Positions 33,165-42,984 are shown, counted from the stretch's first letter. The stretch: DNA of 64,000 nucleotides from SSF14 sp037045585 (GCA_037045585.1 JBAOIR010000049.1:193624-257623), one strand, 5' to 3'. A program made the numbers and translations. Notes: generated by a model not told the origin, from the sequence alone.

Positions 33165-35165
33165 TCAGTCGAACGGGGCGGACGTCAGCTCGGTGGCCGA
33201 CCCCGATCCGAGCACCACGAATCGATGGGTGCGACCCGCCTTGAATGCCGGGTCGTGCCAACGCGCCGCGTACACACAACCGATGGCATCGCTGCCGACG
33301 AGTCGCACCTCGACGTCGGTGCCCTGGTCGTCGGCCCGACGCCCGCGATGGGTCGCCGCGTGCCACTCGCCGTCACCGTCACGCGCCTCGATGCGGACGA
33401 GCGGCTCGTGCCACACGAGATCGCCGGGCGGGGCGTCTCGCCAGCGGAACTCCCAGTACCCGTCGTCGTCACCGGTCGCGTCCACGTAGGTCGGCGCGAG
33501 GACGGCGGCGCGTCCGACACCACGGGCCGACGGGCGGCAGAGGTAGCGGTGCACCTTCAGATCCCAGCTGCGCTGCGGCGCGACATCGCTGACGACGGGG
33601 AGCACGGCATCGACCGTCGCGACCTCGCCGACGAGCTTCGCCACATGCGCTGCGACGAATCGCTGGGTGTTCGGACCGTAGAGCGTGTGACCACCCTCGT
33701 AGTACTGACGGGAGTACTCCTCGGCGGTCGCCACGTAGCCGAAGTACTCGTTGGCGACCGACGACACGACGACGCGGCCGATCGAGGAGTCGGGCGGGAG
33801 CGCGGAATTGGCCGCGGCGGCGATGCGACGGCCCGACTCGACGGTGACCTCGAACGGCAGACCCACGATCGCCGTCGCCCCGATCTGCAACACGTGCACC
33901 GGCAACAGGCGGGGAAACCCCTTGAGCGGCAGGATGAGCGGTTGCAGCCACTTCGACCCGAGTACCCACTTCTGGGCCTGGGGGCCGGTGACGTCGAAGG
34001 GCTTGGGGAACCCGGCCTTGAACGGTGGGATGGCGTGGATGACCGGCGTCAGGTTCTCCATGGCCCCGGCGACGAGCGCCGCGCCCACCGCCGGACGGTC
34101 CGGGAGGCGGATGCCGTCGATCGATGCGCCGCCCTCGAGGTTCACCTCGCGGAAACCGCACGCGAGGTCAGGGGTTGCGGTGAGTTCGTCGGCGAGATCC
34201 GCGTAGAGCTCGGCTGCCTCGCCACCGATCTGGCGTCCCAGCCGCCGGGCCTCGAGGTGCCCGGCGCGGCCAGGGTGCAGCGCCGGCGCCATGTCCGCGT
34301 GCGTGCCCTCCATCGCGCCGACGACGCCGCGGGTGCCGCGACTCGTCTCGATCCGGTGACCGAGCTCGTCCACGAGGTACGCCCACAGATCGGCGTTGTA
34401 CTCGTGGGCGTGCTGGGAGATGCCGGTGCCGTGGACGCTGAAGATGACAGCGGTGCCGATCGGGGCCGACCCGGTGCCGGTCTCCGGATCGCTGTCGACC
34501 CGAAGCAGCTGCAGCTCCGGGTTGATGTTGGCGAACTTCCGCTGCGGATCCAACCGCTTGTCGAGCACGGTGTCGTTCTGCACGTGCGGGTCGAGCGACC
34601 GGTTGCGGGTGGAGCCCCAGACCTCGGTCGAACCGAACGCGAGGCGAGCCGGCTGCCGCGTGGCGTGCGCTTCGATGACCGCGCCGGCGATGCGGTCGAC
34701 GAGGAACTGGGTCCAGGCCGGGTCGAACCCGCCGCGGTTGGACGCGAACCGGTTGTAGAAGTCGGTGCCACTGAACTGACCCGGACCGGCATGGGTGTGC
34801 GTCGCACCCATCATGAGACCGGCGAGTGCGATGTCGGTGCGTTCCCTGATGGCGTCGGCGACGAGGTGCTGCACGACCGACGAGCCGCCGAGCAGGTCGC
34901 ACTGCACGAGCGCGATCGACGACGTCCCGCAGCGCAGATGGAGCACGTGGGCGCGGAGACGACTCCGGAACCCGCACCCATCGTGGGCGTTGGACGAATA
35001 GCCGGCCTTCGGCATGCCCGGCGGCGGCGTGATGTCGACGCGAGCGGCGCCGGCGAGCAGCCGGTCGACGTGGGGAAGCGGCTCGGGCCGCGGCACCGTG
35101 ACCGAGAACTTGGCCCGGCCCTTGTCCTGCCCGACGAACTTCCGCAACGGACCCTGCCCACTCAC
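33165..35165 (-). CDS. Neutral/alkaline non-lysosomal ceramidase-family hydrolase
   Basis: A protein of 666 residues from GTG 35165. 'VDITPPPGMPKAGYSS' opens the ceramidase N-terminal domain, 'MGATHTHAGPG' has the zinc His pair, 'VFSVHGTGISQHAHEYNAD' adds further His, and 'GAMEGTHADMAPAL' matches the region where neutral ceramidases carry the nucleophilic serine 'GDVSPN'; here it reads THADMAP, so the nucleophile is not obvious. The C-terminal 150 residues form the Ig-like domain. No signal peptide is visible. Would release sphingosine from ceramide if active. Upstream start codons would cross the 35185-35232 hairpin. Confidence 0.82.
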   Translation of the reverse strand: MSGQGPLRKFVGQDKGRAKFSVTVPRPEPLPHVDRLLAGAARVDITPPPGMPKAGYSSNAHDGCGFRSRLRAHVLHLRCGTSSIALVQCDLLGGSSVVQHLVADAIRERTDIALAGLMMGATHTHAGPGQFSGTDFYNRFASNRGGFDPAWTQFLVDRIAGAVIEAHATRQPARLAFGSTEVWGSTRNRSLDPHVQNDTVLDKRLDPQRKFANINPELQLLRVDSDPETGTGSAPIGTAVIFSVHGTGISQHAHEYNADLWAYLVDELGHRIETSRGTRGVVGAMEGTHADMAPALHPGRAGHLEARRLGRQIGGEAAELYADLADELTATPDLACGFREVNLEGGASIDGIRLPDRPAVGAALVAGAMENLTPVIHAIPPFKAGFPKPFDVTGPQAQKWVLGSKWLQPLILPLKGFPRLLPVHVLQIGATAIVGLPFEVTVESGRRIAAAANSALPPDSSIGRVVVSSVANEYFGYVATAEEYSRQYYEGGHTLYGPNTQRFVAAHVAKLVGEVATVDAVLPVVSDVAPQRSWDLKVHRYLCRPSARGVGRAAVLAPTYVDATGDDDGYWEFRWRDAPPGDLVWHEPLVRIEARDGDGEWHAATHRGRRADDQGTDVEVRLVGSDAIGCVYAARWHDPAFKAGRTHRFVVLGSGSATELTSAPFD

Positions 35166-35184
35166 GACGGACCCCCACTCGGGG

Positions 35185-35232
35185 TTTTGTACTGCGAGGA
35201 ACGACGCTGGTGTCGCTCCTCGCAGCACAAAA
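35185..35232. repeat. Long intergenic inverted repeat
   Basis: TTTTGT-CTGCGAGGA-CGAC pairs with GTCG-TCCTCGCAG-ACAAAA, 19 pairs with two A/C mismatches around loop 35206-35211. It lies between the DUF427 and ceramidase genes (same strand). Each strand begins with T's and ends with A's, the opposite of a standard terminator tail. Confidence 0.65.
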
Positions 35233-35247
35233 GCCCAGCGGTCGGGG

Positions 35248-35532
35248 TCAGGAGGTGACCTCGACGCCCTTCCAGAAGGCGACCCGACCGGTGATCTCCT
35301 TGGCGGCGTCCTTCGGCTCGGGGTAGTACCAGGCCGCGTCGGTGTTGGTGTCGCCGTCGACGACCACCGAGTAGTAGCTCGCCGTTCCCTTCCACGGACA
35401 CACGGACTGCGTGTCGGTCGGGGTGAGTACCCCGTCGGTCACCGAGTCGATCGGGAAGTAGTGATTGCCCTCGACGACCACGGTGTCCTCGCTCGACGCG
35501 ATGACCTTGCCATTCCAGGTTGCGGTTGCCAC
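35248..35532 (-). CDS. DUF427 family protein
   Basis: A protein of 94 residues. 'ATWNGKVIASSEDTVVVEGNHYFP', 'SVCPWKGTASYYSVVVDG' and 'AAWYYPEPKDAAKEITGRVAFWKGV' are the DUF427 landmarks; the 'CPWKG' Cys is conserved. Small beta-rich (Ca-binding or sensor-like) fold of unknown role. Twelve bases downstream of the FGGY kinase, same strand. Confidence 0.9.
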   Translation of the reverse strand: MATATWNGKVIASSEDTVVVEGNHYFPIDSVTDGVLTPTDTQSVCPWKGTASYYSVVVDGDTNTDAAWYYPEPKDAAKEITGRVAFWKGVEVTS

Positions 35533-35544
35533 GACTGCGCTCCT

Positions 35545-37110
35545 TCACCGGTTCAGCCGCCGGAAGAACTTCTTCTGCGAGCTGTACAGACCGGGGAACT
35601 CAGCGTAGAGCCGGTCGTAGGCCGCCCGGTTGGCAGGGTTCGGGACGTACGTCTGCTTGACGGTAACCAGCCCCCGAAGCTCCTCTTGGCGGACCTCGCC
35701 GAGCGTCATCGCCGCGCTCAGCGCCGCGCCACGAAGACCGCAGTAGAGCGGGTCGGTGACCTGCTCGATGGTGCGGTCCATCACGTCCGCGTGGATCTGG
35801 CACCAGAGATCGGACTGCGCACCGCCGCCGATGAACCGGATGTTGTCGAGGCGTCCACCGACGAACTTCTCGACCGCCTCGTGCAGCCACTGGTTGTTGT
35901 AGGCCACCCCTTCGAGGACCGAACGGATGAGGTCGCCCTGGGTGGTGGCGAGCGACATGTTGTGGAAGCCAGCGCGCATGGTGCGGTCGGCCACCGGCGA
36001 CCGCTCGCCCTTCAGCCACGGAGTGAAGATCACACCGCCCGAGCCCGCGTCGGCGGTACCGGCCAGTTCGGTGAGCTGCTCGTAGTCGAGCGTGCCACCC
36101 ATGGCTCCCTTCAACCACTGCAAGCACATGCCCGCCGTCTCGTGGTTGTTGGCGACGAGGTACGTGGCGTCGTCGATGCCGGGCACCGTCGCGCAGTTGC
36201 GCACGATGTCGGTCTTCTTGCGGGTGATCGGCACGCTGATCCAGCCGGTCGTGCTGACGGCCATGTGCGCCTCACCGAGCCGAACGGCGCCGGACCCGAT
36301 CGCTGCCGTGTGCAGATCGGGGGCGCCGGTCACGACCTTGACGTCGGGCCCGAACCCCAGGTCGGCCGCCACCGACGGCTGCACGACCCCCATGACCGTC
36401 CCGAACTTCTGCAGGGGCGCCAGCTTCTCGACACCACCGCCGGCGAGCTCGACGAGCACCGGGTCGTAGCTGATGTTCGACGGGTCACGGGTGTCGACCA
36501 GCCACGAGCCCGTCATCGACACCGGCGATGCCGCAGGTTTCCCGGTGAACCGCATCGACAGGTAGTCGACCGGCTCGAGCAGCCAACGGCTGCGGTCCCA
36601 CAGCTCACGGTCGTGATGCTGGAGGAACAGCCGATGCCCGATCGGGTCGGCGCCGTCGAGCGACGGCGCCCCTCCGGAGCGACGGATGAACTCGGCGATG
36701 CCACGAGCCTTGTACCCGCTCACGGCGCCGCCCATCTTCTGGCGGACGAGCTCGCCACCGCGACTGTCCATCCACATGACGACCGGTCCGGTCGGGATGC
36801 CGGCCTCGTCGACCGGCACCGTCGAGGCCCACTGGCCGGTCATGGAAACGGCGACCACCTTGGCCGGATCGACGGCGCCCGAGTCGAGGGCGCGCTTCGC
36901 TCCCTCGATGATCAGGCGCCACCACTCCTCAGCGTCCTGGGTCGCGCCGCCGTCGGCGGTGAAGGTCGTCTCGACCTCGTGGTGCTCCTGATGCACCACG
37001 CGGCCGAGGAGCGAGGCGAACCCCACCTTGGGGCCGCCCGTGCCGAGGTCGACGACCAGGACGAATTGGCTGTCTCGATCGTCTCGTGGATCACTGACGT
37101 CTGCGCTCAT
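35545..37110 (-). CDS. FGGY-family carbohydrate kinase (xylulokinase-like)
   Basis: A protein of 521 residues with actin-like ATPase fold. 'VLVVDLGTGGPKVGF' is the phosphate-1 loop, 'VSMTGQWASTVPVD' the sugar/Gly region, 'IRFIGGGAQSDLWCQIHADVMD' the C-terminal adenosine motif. 'WLLEPVDYLSMRFTGK' fits xylulokinase-type members. The substrate is a sugar or polyol, not lipid, as judged from the fold family; the neighbourhood (ceramidase, lyase) is therefore puzzling. Confidence 0.88.
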   Translation of the reverse strand: MSADVSDPRDDRDSQFVLVVDLGTGGPKVGFASLLGRVVHQEHHEVETTFTADGGATQDAEEWWRLIIEGAKRALDSGAVDPAKVVAVSMTGQWASTVPVDEAGIPTGPVVMWMDSRGGELVRQKMGGAVSGYKARGIAEFIRRSGGAPSLDGADPIGHRLFLQHHDRELWDRSRWLLEPVDYLSMRFTGKPAASPVSMTGSWLVDTRDPSNISYDPVLVELAGGGVEKLAPLQKFGTVMGVVQPSVAADLGFGPDVKVVTGAPDLHTAAIGSGAVRLGEAHMAVSTTGWISVPITRKKTDIVRNCATVPGIDDATYLVANNHETAGMCLQWLKGAMGGTLDYEQLTELAGTADAGSGGVIFTPWLKGERSPVADRTMRAGFHNMSLATTQGDLIRSVLEGVAYNNQWLHEAVEKFVGGRLDNIRFIGGGAQSDLWCQIHADVMDRTIEQVTDPLYCGLRGAALSAAMTLGEVRQEELRGLVTVKQTYVPNPANRAAYDRLYAEFPGLYSSQKKFFRRLNR

Positions 37111-37140
37111 CGAGGGCGCAGGCTAGCGACCCGCTCCTGT

Positions 37141-38261
37141 TCAGGACAGCGGCGGCAGAGCCTGCTGCTCGTCGAGCATGCTGGCCATCACCATCTTGAT
37201 GAACTCGTCGGCCTCGTCGTTCATGCCGCCGGCCACGCCGCCGTAGATGGCCCCGGAGGATGCCGGCTCGTGGCCCTTCTCCTTGGCGTAGACGACGGCT
37301 TCGGCGAGGTCGGCGACGAACGCCTCGACCACACCCTCCTGCGTCTGCGGACGGGTGACGGCCATGTGCAGCGCGTTGGGTACTGCTGGCCGTTGAAGCG
37401 CCAACCCTTGGGCCGCATGAAGTCGTTGATGTGGTACACGTCGAACTCGTCGCTCGTGAAGCTGAACAGGAACGACGGAGCGCCCAGGATGCGGAGCTCG
37501 GGGTGGCTTCGGACCGCGTCCTGCATCGCCGCCGACGTCTCGAAGATCGCCTGGGCGTACTTGCGGTAGCCCTCACGGCCGAGCTGCACCATCGACGCCC
37601 ACGTGGCGGCGAGCAGCCCACCGGAGCGGGAGCCGTCCATGCCCGGCGACGTGTACTTGCCGCCGGTCCAGTCGGTGAGGAAGAAGTACTGCGAGTTGCG
37701 CCACGACTTGTCGCGGAACAGCACGGTGGACGTGCCCTTGAAGGCGTACCCGTACTTGTGGGTGTCGGCGGAGATGGAGGTCACGCCCGGCAGGCGGAAG
37801 TCGAACAGCGGGATGTTGGGGAAGCCCAACTCCTGGCCGAACGGCAGGATGAAACCACCGAGGCACCCGTCGACGTGGAGCGGGACACCGGTCTCGACGG
37901 CGAGATCGGAGAGCTGCTCGATCGGATCGATGGTGCCGTAGCCGTAGTTGCAGGCAGAGCCCATGAAACCGATGGTCTGGTCGTCGATGTTGGCCCGCAC
38001 CCAGTCGACGTCGACGAGCGTGGTCTCGGGGTCGACGGGCGCCTTGCGCAGCTCGATGCCGAACAGGTGGCAGGCCTTGTCGAACGCCGGGTGCCCCGTC
38101 TCGGGCTTGATGAAGTTGGGGCGGGTCACCCCGCGCTCGGCGACCGCCTTCTCGCGGTAGGCGAGCACGGCGTGGCAGATGCTGCCGGTGCCACCGCTCG
38201 TGATGAGACCCACCGGCTCGCCGTCGGTGACCGTGTCGGCGTGGAAGAGGTCGAGCGCCAT
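37141..38261 (-). CDS. PLP lyase/decarboxylase, sphingosine-1-phosphate-lyase-like; N-terminus lost at contig junction, one frameshift
   Basis: Fold-type I PLP enzyme. 'LITSGGTGSICHAVLAYRE' matches the PLP phosphate loop, 'VPLHVDGCLGGFILPF' holds the pyridine-nitrogen Asp, and 'ISADTHKYGYAFKGTSTVLF' the Schiff-base Lys. This combination is the sphingosine-1-phosphate lyase / group II decarboxylase clade rather than classical GAD. The first residue here, at 38261, corresponds to the middle of the usual protein ('..MALDLFHAD'); about 90-110 residues are missing and the upstream sequence does not match, so the contig changes genome here. A lost G/C at 37378-37380 shifts the frame; restoring it gives 'QQYPNALHMAVTRPQT'. 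Downstream members end 'SSGAIYGGVAGG'. Confidence 0.8.
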
Positions 38262-38504
38262 TCGACCGACTGATCGTAGCTACGAAGACGCGCTTACCGC
38301 AGAGGCGCTCATGAAGGATACTGGCCGGCCCGGACGATGCCATGAACGCCGTCGCGAGGCATTCGAGACTAGTAAGCCCGCCGTGATTTCTCGCGCGGAA
38401 TGCCGACGCAGGCGTACCTGCAGACCGTCAAGGAGGCCGAACGAGAAACACCCCGCCGCGCGAGAGATCGGTCGCAGAAGCAGGGATTCATGAATAGTCC
38501 GTGC
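38262..38504. other. Junction zone between two unrelated genomes
   Basis: No convincing gene. The PLP lyase loses homology at 38261, and the TonB receptor's natural stop is at 38505. Reading the lyase frame upstream from 38261 meets a stop about seven codons away. Base composition changes from very GC-rich (left) to clearly lower GC (right). The breakpoint lies somewhere in these 243 bases. Confidence 0.75.
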
Positions 38505-40849
38505 TTAGAACAGCCCCAGTGTAACGCCTCCGTAGATGGCCCGCCCGTAGCCCGCGAAGAAGAGCGTCTTGTTCGCATCGGGCGTGCTGTCCGCAATCAC
38601 GCCGCCTGACCCGACGTATCGCTTATCGGCGATATTGTCCAATTGCAGATAGAACTTCGCGAAGCGGAACCACGAGGTGGACTTCAGCTCAATCGTCTTG
38701 TGCAGATTCGCGTTCAGCAACCAATAGGCCGGCGCCCCCACGGTATTGTTGTTGTTCAAGAAATAGCTGTTCCAATAGGTCGTTTCGAGCCACCCGCCCC
38801 ACCCGAGGGGTGCTCGTATTCTTCCTTGAAGTTCAGCACGTCACGCGCCACGTTGGGCACCCGTTTGCCGTCCCGCAAAATCTGCGTGACCGGGCCCGCC
38901 CCGTTCACTCTGAACTGATCGGCGAAGTTGATGTACTGCGCGTCGATGTGCGTATAGGCCCCGGAGAACCGCCAGCCCGGCGAGGGCCGCCAATCGTAAC
39001 TCGCCTCGATGCCCCGGTATTGGGACGAATCGGCGTTGATCGCAAACGAACCCGCCGTGGTCGAATTGACCTGGGCGATGATCTCGTCCTTCACCAACAC
39101 CCAGAACCCGACCAATTGCACGCCGAAGGTCTTGTGCAGTTTCGAGTCGGTCCCGATTTCGAAGTTGTAGTTCTTCTGCGGCTTGATCGCGAAGTTCGTG
39201 CCGGCCAATCCATCCAATCCGGTCGTCAGGTTCGCGAATCCCGGCACGGAATAGCCGGTCGACGCGCGCACCCAATGACGCTGAGACTTCAGTCGGTCTC
39301 CAGGAAAGCGACACCTCCGGCGCCCAGTTATAGAACGTCCGATCTGCGCCGGGGTTTGAGGCAAGCGCTCCCGCCGTATAGTTGATCGTCTGCACGCTGA
39401 TCTGCGATTGTTGGAACCCGACGCCCGCCGCCAACGTCCACTTCGGGACGAACTCCAATTCTTCACGCAGGCGTCCGCCGATATTGCGAATGGTGCCACG
39501 ACTATTTTGCACCAGCGTCCCGCGCGACCCGCGAAAGTCGCCGAGATTCTCGAACGTTTGCGATTCCTGTTCCATGTTGTTGGCGAAGAACCCCACATAA
39601 CTTTTGAGCGGCATCTCGCCCAGACGGCCGTCGTGCCGAAGATCGGCATACCCCTTGAAATTCGGATAGAACGCATCGTTGATTTGCGTGAAGGTTTGGT
39701 TGATGTCCCGCACGTCGTAATCGGCTTCCAACGTGAACACGGTGCTGGCATCGATTTGGCGTTCGTACAGCCCGCCGATGACGGTCCGCCGATCGTGCCG
39801 CCGCTGAGCCAAGCTGGCGGCATCGTTGCCGGGCCCGGTGCCGCCGGTTTGGCGCGGTCGGCATTGAATTGCGCCAGCGTCAGCCGCGTCGGCACGTTCG
39901 CATTCAACGCGTTCGACACCGCCTTCACGTAGAAATTGTCCTTGTCGCCCAGCTTGAATCGAAAATTCAGATTGACCGTTTGCGTGTCGTAGTTGCTGCG
40001 CCGGATGTAGCCGTCTTCCGCCACCTGGCTGGCGAAGACCGCCACGTCCACATCGCTGTATTCCCGGCCGATCGCCGACCGCGTATTTTTGATACCCGTA
40101 GGAGCCGCCGCTCAAAAACGTTTCGAGCCCGTTGATGTCGCCGCCGCGCCGCGTCTTGAAATGGATCATGCCGCCCAGCGCGGCGTTGTCGTAGAGCGAC
40201 GACGGCGGCACCGCGCGTGACTTCCACGCTTTGCATGAACCAGGGGTCGTGCATGTCCAGACGGGAGAACCCGTCGGATTGCGTCTGGCCGATGCCGTCC
40301 TCGTAAAACTTCAGATCGCGCACGACGCCCGTCGTCTTGACGCCCGAGCCGCGGATCGACACGCCGAAGTCCCGGGGTCCGTTGGCGGAACGCAAGATCA
40401 CGCCGGGCAGCGACTCCATCGATTCTTTCATGGTGCGTGTCGGCTGCGAATCGGTTTCCGAGCGCGGGGTCGCCGAGAAGGCCAGCCCCTCCGGATGTTT
40501 CTGAACCCGTTTGCTCACGATGCTGATATCGGCCAATTCGTACACCGGCGAGCTCCTCGGGCGCTCCCGATTCCGCCGTCGGAGCGGCCGTCTCCCGGTA
40601 GAGTTGCGGCCGTTCGTTTTTCGGCGGCAAGGACTCGTCGCGGTTCCGGCCCATCTCTTCCAATTGCTGCAGGAGTTGCTCGCGCTCCCGCACATTCTGC
40701 TGAAGCCGTTCGCGCAGCATCTGCTCCGATTCCATCGCGCCAGGAGCAGACGGCGGCGTATCACTCTGCGCCCACGCGGGACCGGCGAGCAGTCCGCACG
40801 CCAGCATCGTTTCCATCATTCCCTTTTTCACGAATCGTCGTAACGTCAT
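38505..40849 (-). pseudogene. TonB-dependent outer-membrane receptor 1 (about six frameshifts)
   Basis: Reassembled by hand it is about 780 residues and closely parallels the intact receptor at 59982-62306. From ATG 40849: signal peptide ('METMLACGLLAGPAWAQ'), a charged coiled-coil segment ('REREQLLQQLEEMGRN'), 'YELADISIVSKRVQ', a plug domain ('DFGVSIRGSGVKTT', 'HDPWFMQSVEVTRG', 'GGMIHFKTRRG') and a beta-barrel ending 'FAGYGRAIYGGVTLGLF'. Frame changes are near 40545, 40207, 40090, 39790, 39300 and 38800. Sequence errors are more likely than decay because every piece is conserved. Last gene of the 45976-38505 operon, 44 bp after exbD. Imports a metal chelate using TonB-ExbBD energy. Confidence 0.85.
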
Positions 40850-40893
40850 GTGATTCACCTTTCCTTGCTGCACGCGAAACCCGGCGCGACTGC

Positions 40894-41268
40894 TCACGCC
40901 CGCGTCACCTCCAGACTCACCTGTTGGAATCCAAGTCCACGGATGCGATCGACGACGGCGACAAATCGTTCCAGTCGGGTGACCTTGTCTGCCCGGACCA
41001 GCACCGGAGATTGGCGTGAATGGGTCGCCAGGGCGGTATCTAGTTGTTCGTCGGTGATGGCCCGATCCTCCACGAAGACCGTGCCCTCTGCCGTGACCGT
41101 CACGACAATCGGCCGGTCCTGCCGGTCGCTCGAAGTCGAGGCTTTGGCAAGATTGACCGGGATCTGTCCCGTCGTGATGAACGTCGCGGTGGTCAGCACG
41201 ATCACGAGCAGCACCAGCATGATATCGACCAGCGGAATCACATTGATTTGATCGACCTCACGCTCCAT
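40894..41268 (-). CDS. exbD: ExbD/TolR-family energy-transducing protein (copy 1)
   Basis: A protein of 124 residues. One N-terminal membrane helix ('NVIPLVDIMLVLLVIVLTTA') with the conserved Asp that carries protons in ExbD; the periplasmic domain ends 'LGFQQVSLEVTRA'. Overlaps exbB by 11 bp. Length, overlap and sequence match the copy at 50019-50393 almost exactly. Works with ExbB to drive TonB. Confidence 0.93.
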   Translation of the reverse strand: MEREVDQINVIPLVDIMLVLLVIVLTTATFITTGQIPVNLAKASTSSDRQDRPIVVTVTAEGTVFVEDRAITDEQLDTALATHSRQSPVLVRADKVTRLERFVAVVDRIRGLGFQQVSLEVTRA

Positions 41269-41683
41269 GGTGCGCCTTGTACTGCGCGAGCAGCTCGCTG
41301 ACGCGCCGCCGGAGCACGTTGTTCATGACGACGCAGGGAATCGCGACGACCAGTCCTGCCGCGGTCGCCTTCAACGCGAGACTCAAGCCGATCATGATCG
41401 TGGTGACCGCCAGCGCGCCGGACGTCCCCATCGTGTGGAACGTGAGCATGATGCCCAACACGGTCCCGAGCAGGCCGATGTAGGGCGCATTCGCCGCCAC
41501 GGTCCCGATCACCACCAGCCGTCTGGTCAACGCAATTTCACATTCCTCGATCGAGGCGAAACCGCGCACGTCGATCTTCCGGTAGCACCACCAGCGCTCG
41601 ATGGCCACGGCCACTGCCCACAGGCTCAACCCGACCAACAGTCCGATCACGCCGTACTCCACGGCTTCCTTCAGTCCATTCAT
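41258..41683 (-). CDS. exbB: ExbB/TolQ/MotA-family proton-channel protein (copy 1)
   Basis: A protein of 141 residues with three membrane helices, shorter than the classical ExbB (about 230-240), as in compact TolQ/ExbB relatives. 'APYIGLLGTVLGIMLTFHTMG' and 'GLSLALKATAAGLVVAIPCV' are the family core around the proton path. Start ATG 41683 overlaps the PepSY stop (ATGA). Followed by exbD. Confidence 0.92.
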   Translation of the reverse strand: MNGLKEAVEYGVIGLLVGLSLWAVAVAIERWWCYRKIDVRGFASIEECEIALTRRLVVIGTVAANAPYIGLLGTVLGIMLTFHTMGTSGALAVTTIMIGLSLALKATAAGLVVAIPCVVMNNVLRRRVSELLAQYKAHHGA

Positions 41684-42984
41684 GTACGATTCCCCTTCAC
41701 TGATGCTGTTACGACCTCATCGACACGCGCTCCGACCTGGCGGGCCCCGACCGGAACACCAGGCCCGATAGGCTGCCGCGCACGCCGCCCCCGGCCCTTC
41801 CTCCACCACAGGTACCAGCCCGTGACGAATAACAGCGGGCACACCAAACCGGAGGCGAATACGATCCAGCGCCCCGTCAGGCCGAAGATCTGTCCCGAAT
41901 GCATCGGCCATTGCCATTGAATGAAATGGTCCCCGGCCGTGCCGCGCTCCGGACTTTGCACGTGCACAATCTCGCCGCTGTAGCGATCCACCACCACGCA
42001 TCGCCGGCTCAGTACCAGGCTGATCCCGGGCACATCGCGCCGGCAGATCGTGTAGGTGCCGGTCGGTTTCTTCGGCAGGTAGAGCCATTCCGGCCGCCCC
42101 CCCGGATACTGCGACTCCACGGTCTGCATGACCTGTCCCAGAGAAACGGATCCGCGCCCTTCGGCCGGTGTCGACTGAATGTCATATCGATCGATGGTGG
42201 GAGAAAACAGCCGCACGACCGCGTGAAACGGCGCCCGCAGATTAAGAAAGACGCCGGATACAAAGATAGCCAGGAAGATGAGCGAGAAATACACTCCCGA
42301 CGTCTTGTGCAGGTCGAAGTGGAGCCGACGCACATGGGCCCGGCGTTTGATCGTCAACGCCGCACGCCACCCTCCGTTCCGCGGCCACCAGAGGTACAGA
42401 CCCGTGAACAACGACACCATCAGCACCATCCCGATGATGGCGACGACCGTATCCCCGAACGGCGGGTCTCCGAACCGCGGCAACAGCAACGCATAGTGCA
42501 GTGCGAACACCAAGCCGACGAACGTGCGAGGCACGGCGCCGCCGAGGCCGGTCGGCCGGACCAATCGGGAACCGATGACCTCGGCGCTATAGGGGTCTAC
42601 GAACACGTGGTGGAGTTCGAAATCCATCGGTGCCTTCGCGTCCGGCCTGGATGGCACCAGCACGTTCCATCGATAGGCAATTCCGTCATGACGAGGATAT
42701 TGCCCGAAAACCAGTTGGGCGCCCGGCGGCATCGTGCGCATCGCAGCCGCCACGATCTCATCCATCGGACGATAGGCTGCCGCGCCATCGGGCTTCGATG
42801 CCACCCGGATCAGGTCGGGGTTCAACCACTCATCGATCTCCAGATGAAACACAAGAATGCTGCCCGTCAGTCCGATCAGCACCAACAACGCTCCGGCCGT
42901 GAGCCCGAGGTATCGATGAGCCAGTAACCAACGCTTGCGTAGGGCGGCTACCGTCAGCGGCACCGTGGGCTCTGTGAAGAACAT
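41680..42984 (-). CDS. PepSY-associated TM-domain protein (putative siderophore-iron reductase)
   Basis: A protein of 434 residues. 'WLLAHRYLGLTAGALLVLIGLTG' begins the first helix; 'LHYALLLPRFGD', 'FTGLYLWWPRN', 'FDLHKTSGVYFSLIFLAI' and 'FASGLVCPLLFVTGWYLWW' add further helices with several His, the usual PepSY_TM layout. Family members lie in siderophore operons and are thought to release iron from siderophores at the inner membrane (FsrB-like). Immediately downstream of receptor 2 and overlapping exbB. Confidence 0.87.
   Translation of the reverse strand: MFFTEPTVPLTVAALRKRWLLAHRYLGLTAGALLVLIGLTGSILVFHLEIDEWLNPDLIRVASKPDGAAAYRPMDEIVAAAMRTMPPGAQLVFGQYPRHDGIAYRWNVLVPSRPDAKAPMDFELHHVFVDPYSAEVIGSRLVRPTGLGGAVPRTFVGLVFALHYALLLPRFGDPPFGDTVVAIIGMVLMVSLFTGLYLWWPRNGGWRAALTIKRRAHVRRLHFDLHKTSGVYFSLIFLAIFVSGVFLNLRAPFHAVVRLFSPTIDRYDIQSTPAEGRGSVSLGQVMQTVESQYPGGRPEWLYLPKKPTGTYTICRRDVPGISLVLSRRCVVVDRYSGEIVHVQSPERGTAGDHFIQWQWPMHSGQIFGLTGRWIVFASGLVCPLLFVTGWYLWWRKGRGRRARQPIGPGVPVGARQVGARVDEVVTASVKGNRT

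Noticed and set aside
28078..37569. Very long open frames opposite real genes (28078-30258, 31137-32882, 33018-35258, 35014-37569 and others)
   Set aside because: They are Arg/Gly-rich, lie antisense to or span well-supported genes and have no domain; high GC suppresses stop codons and creates such shadows.
37141..38261. Classical glutamate decarboxylase (GadB)
   Set aside because: The 'HVDGCLGGFILPF' and 'HKYGYAFKGTS' motifs match the sphingosine-1-phosphate lyase group better than GadB.
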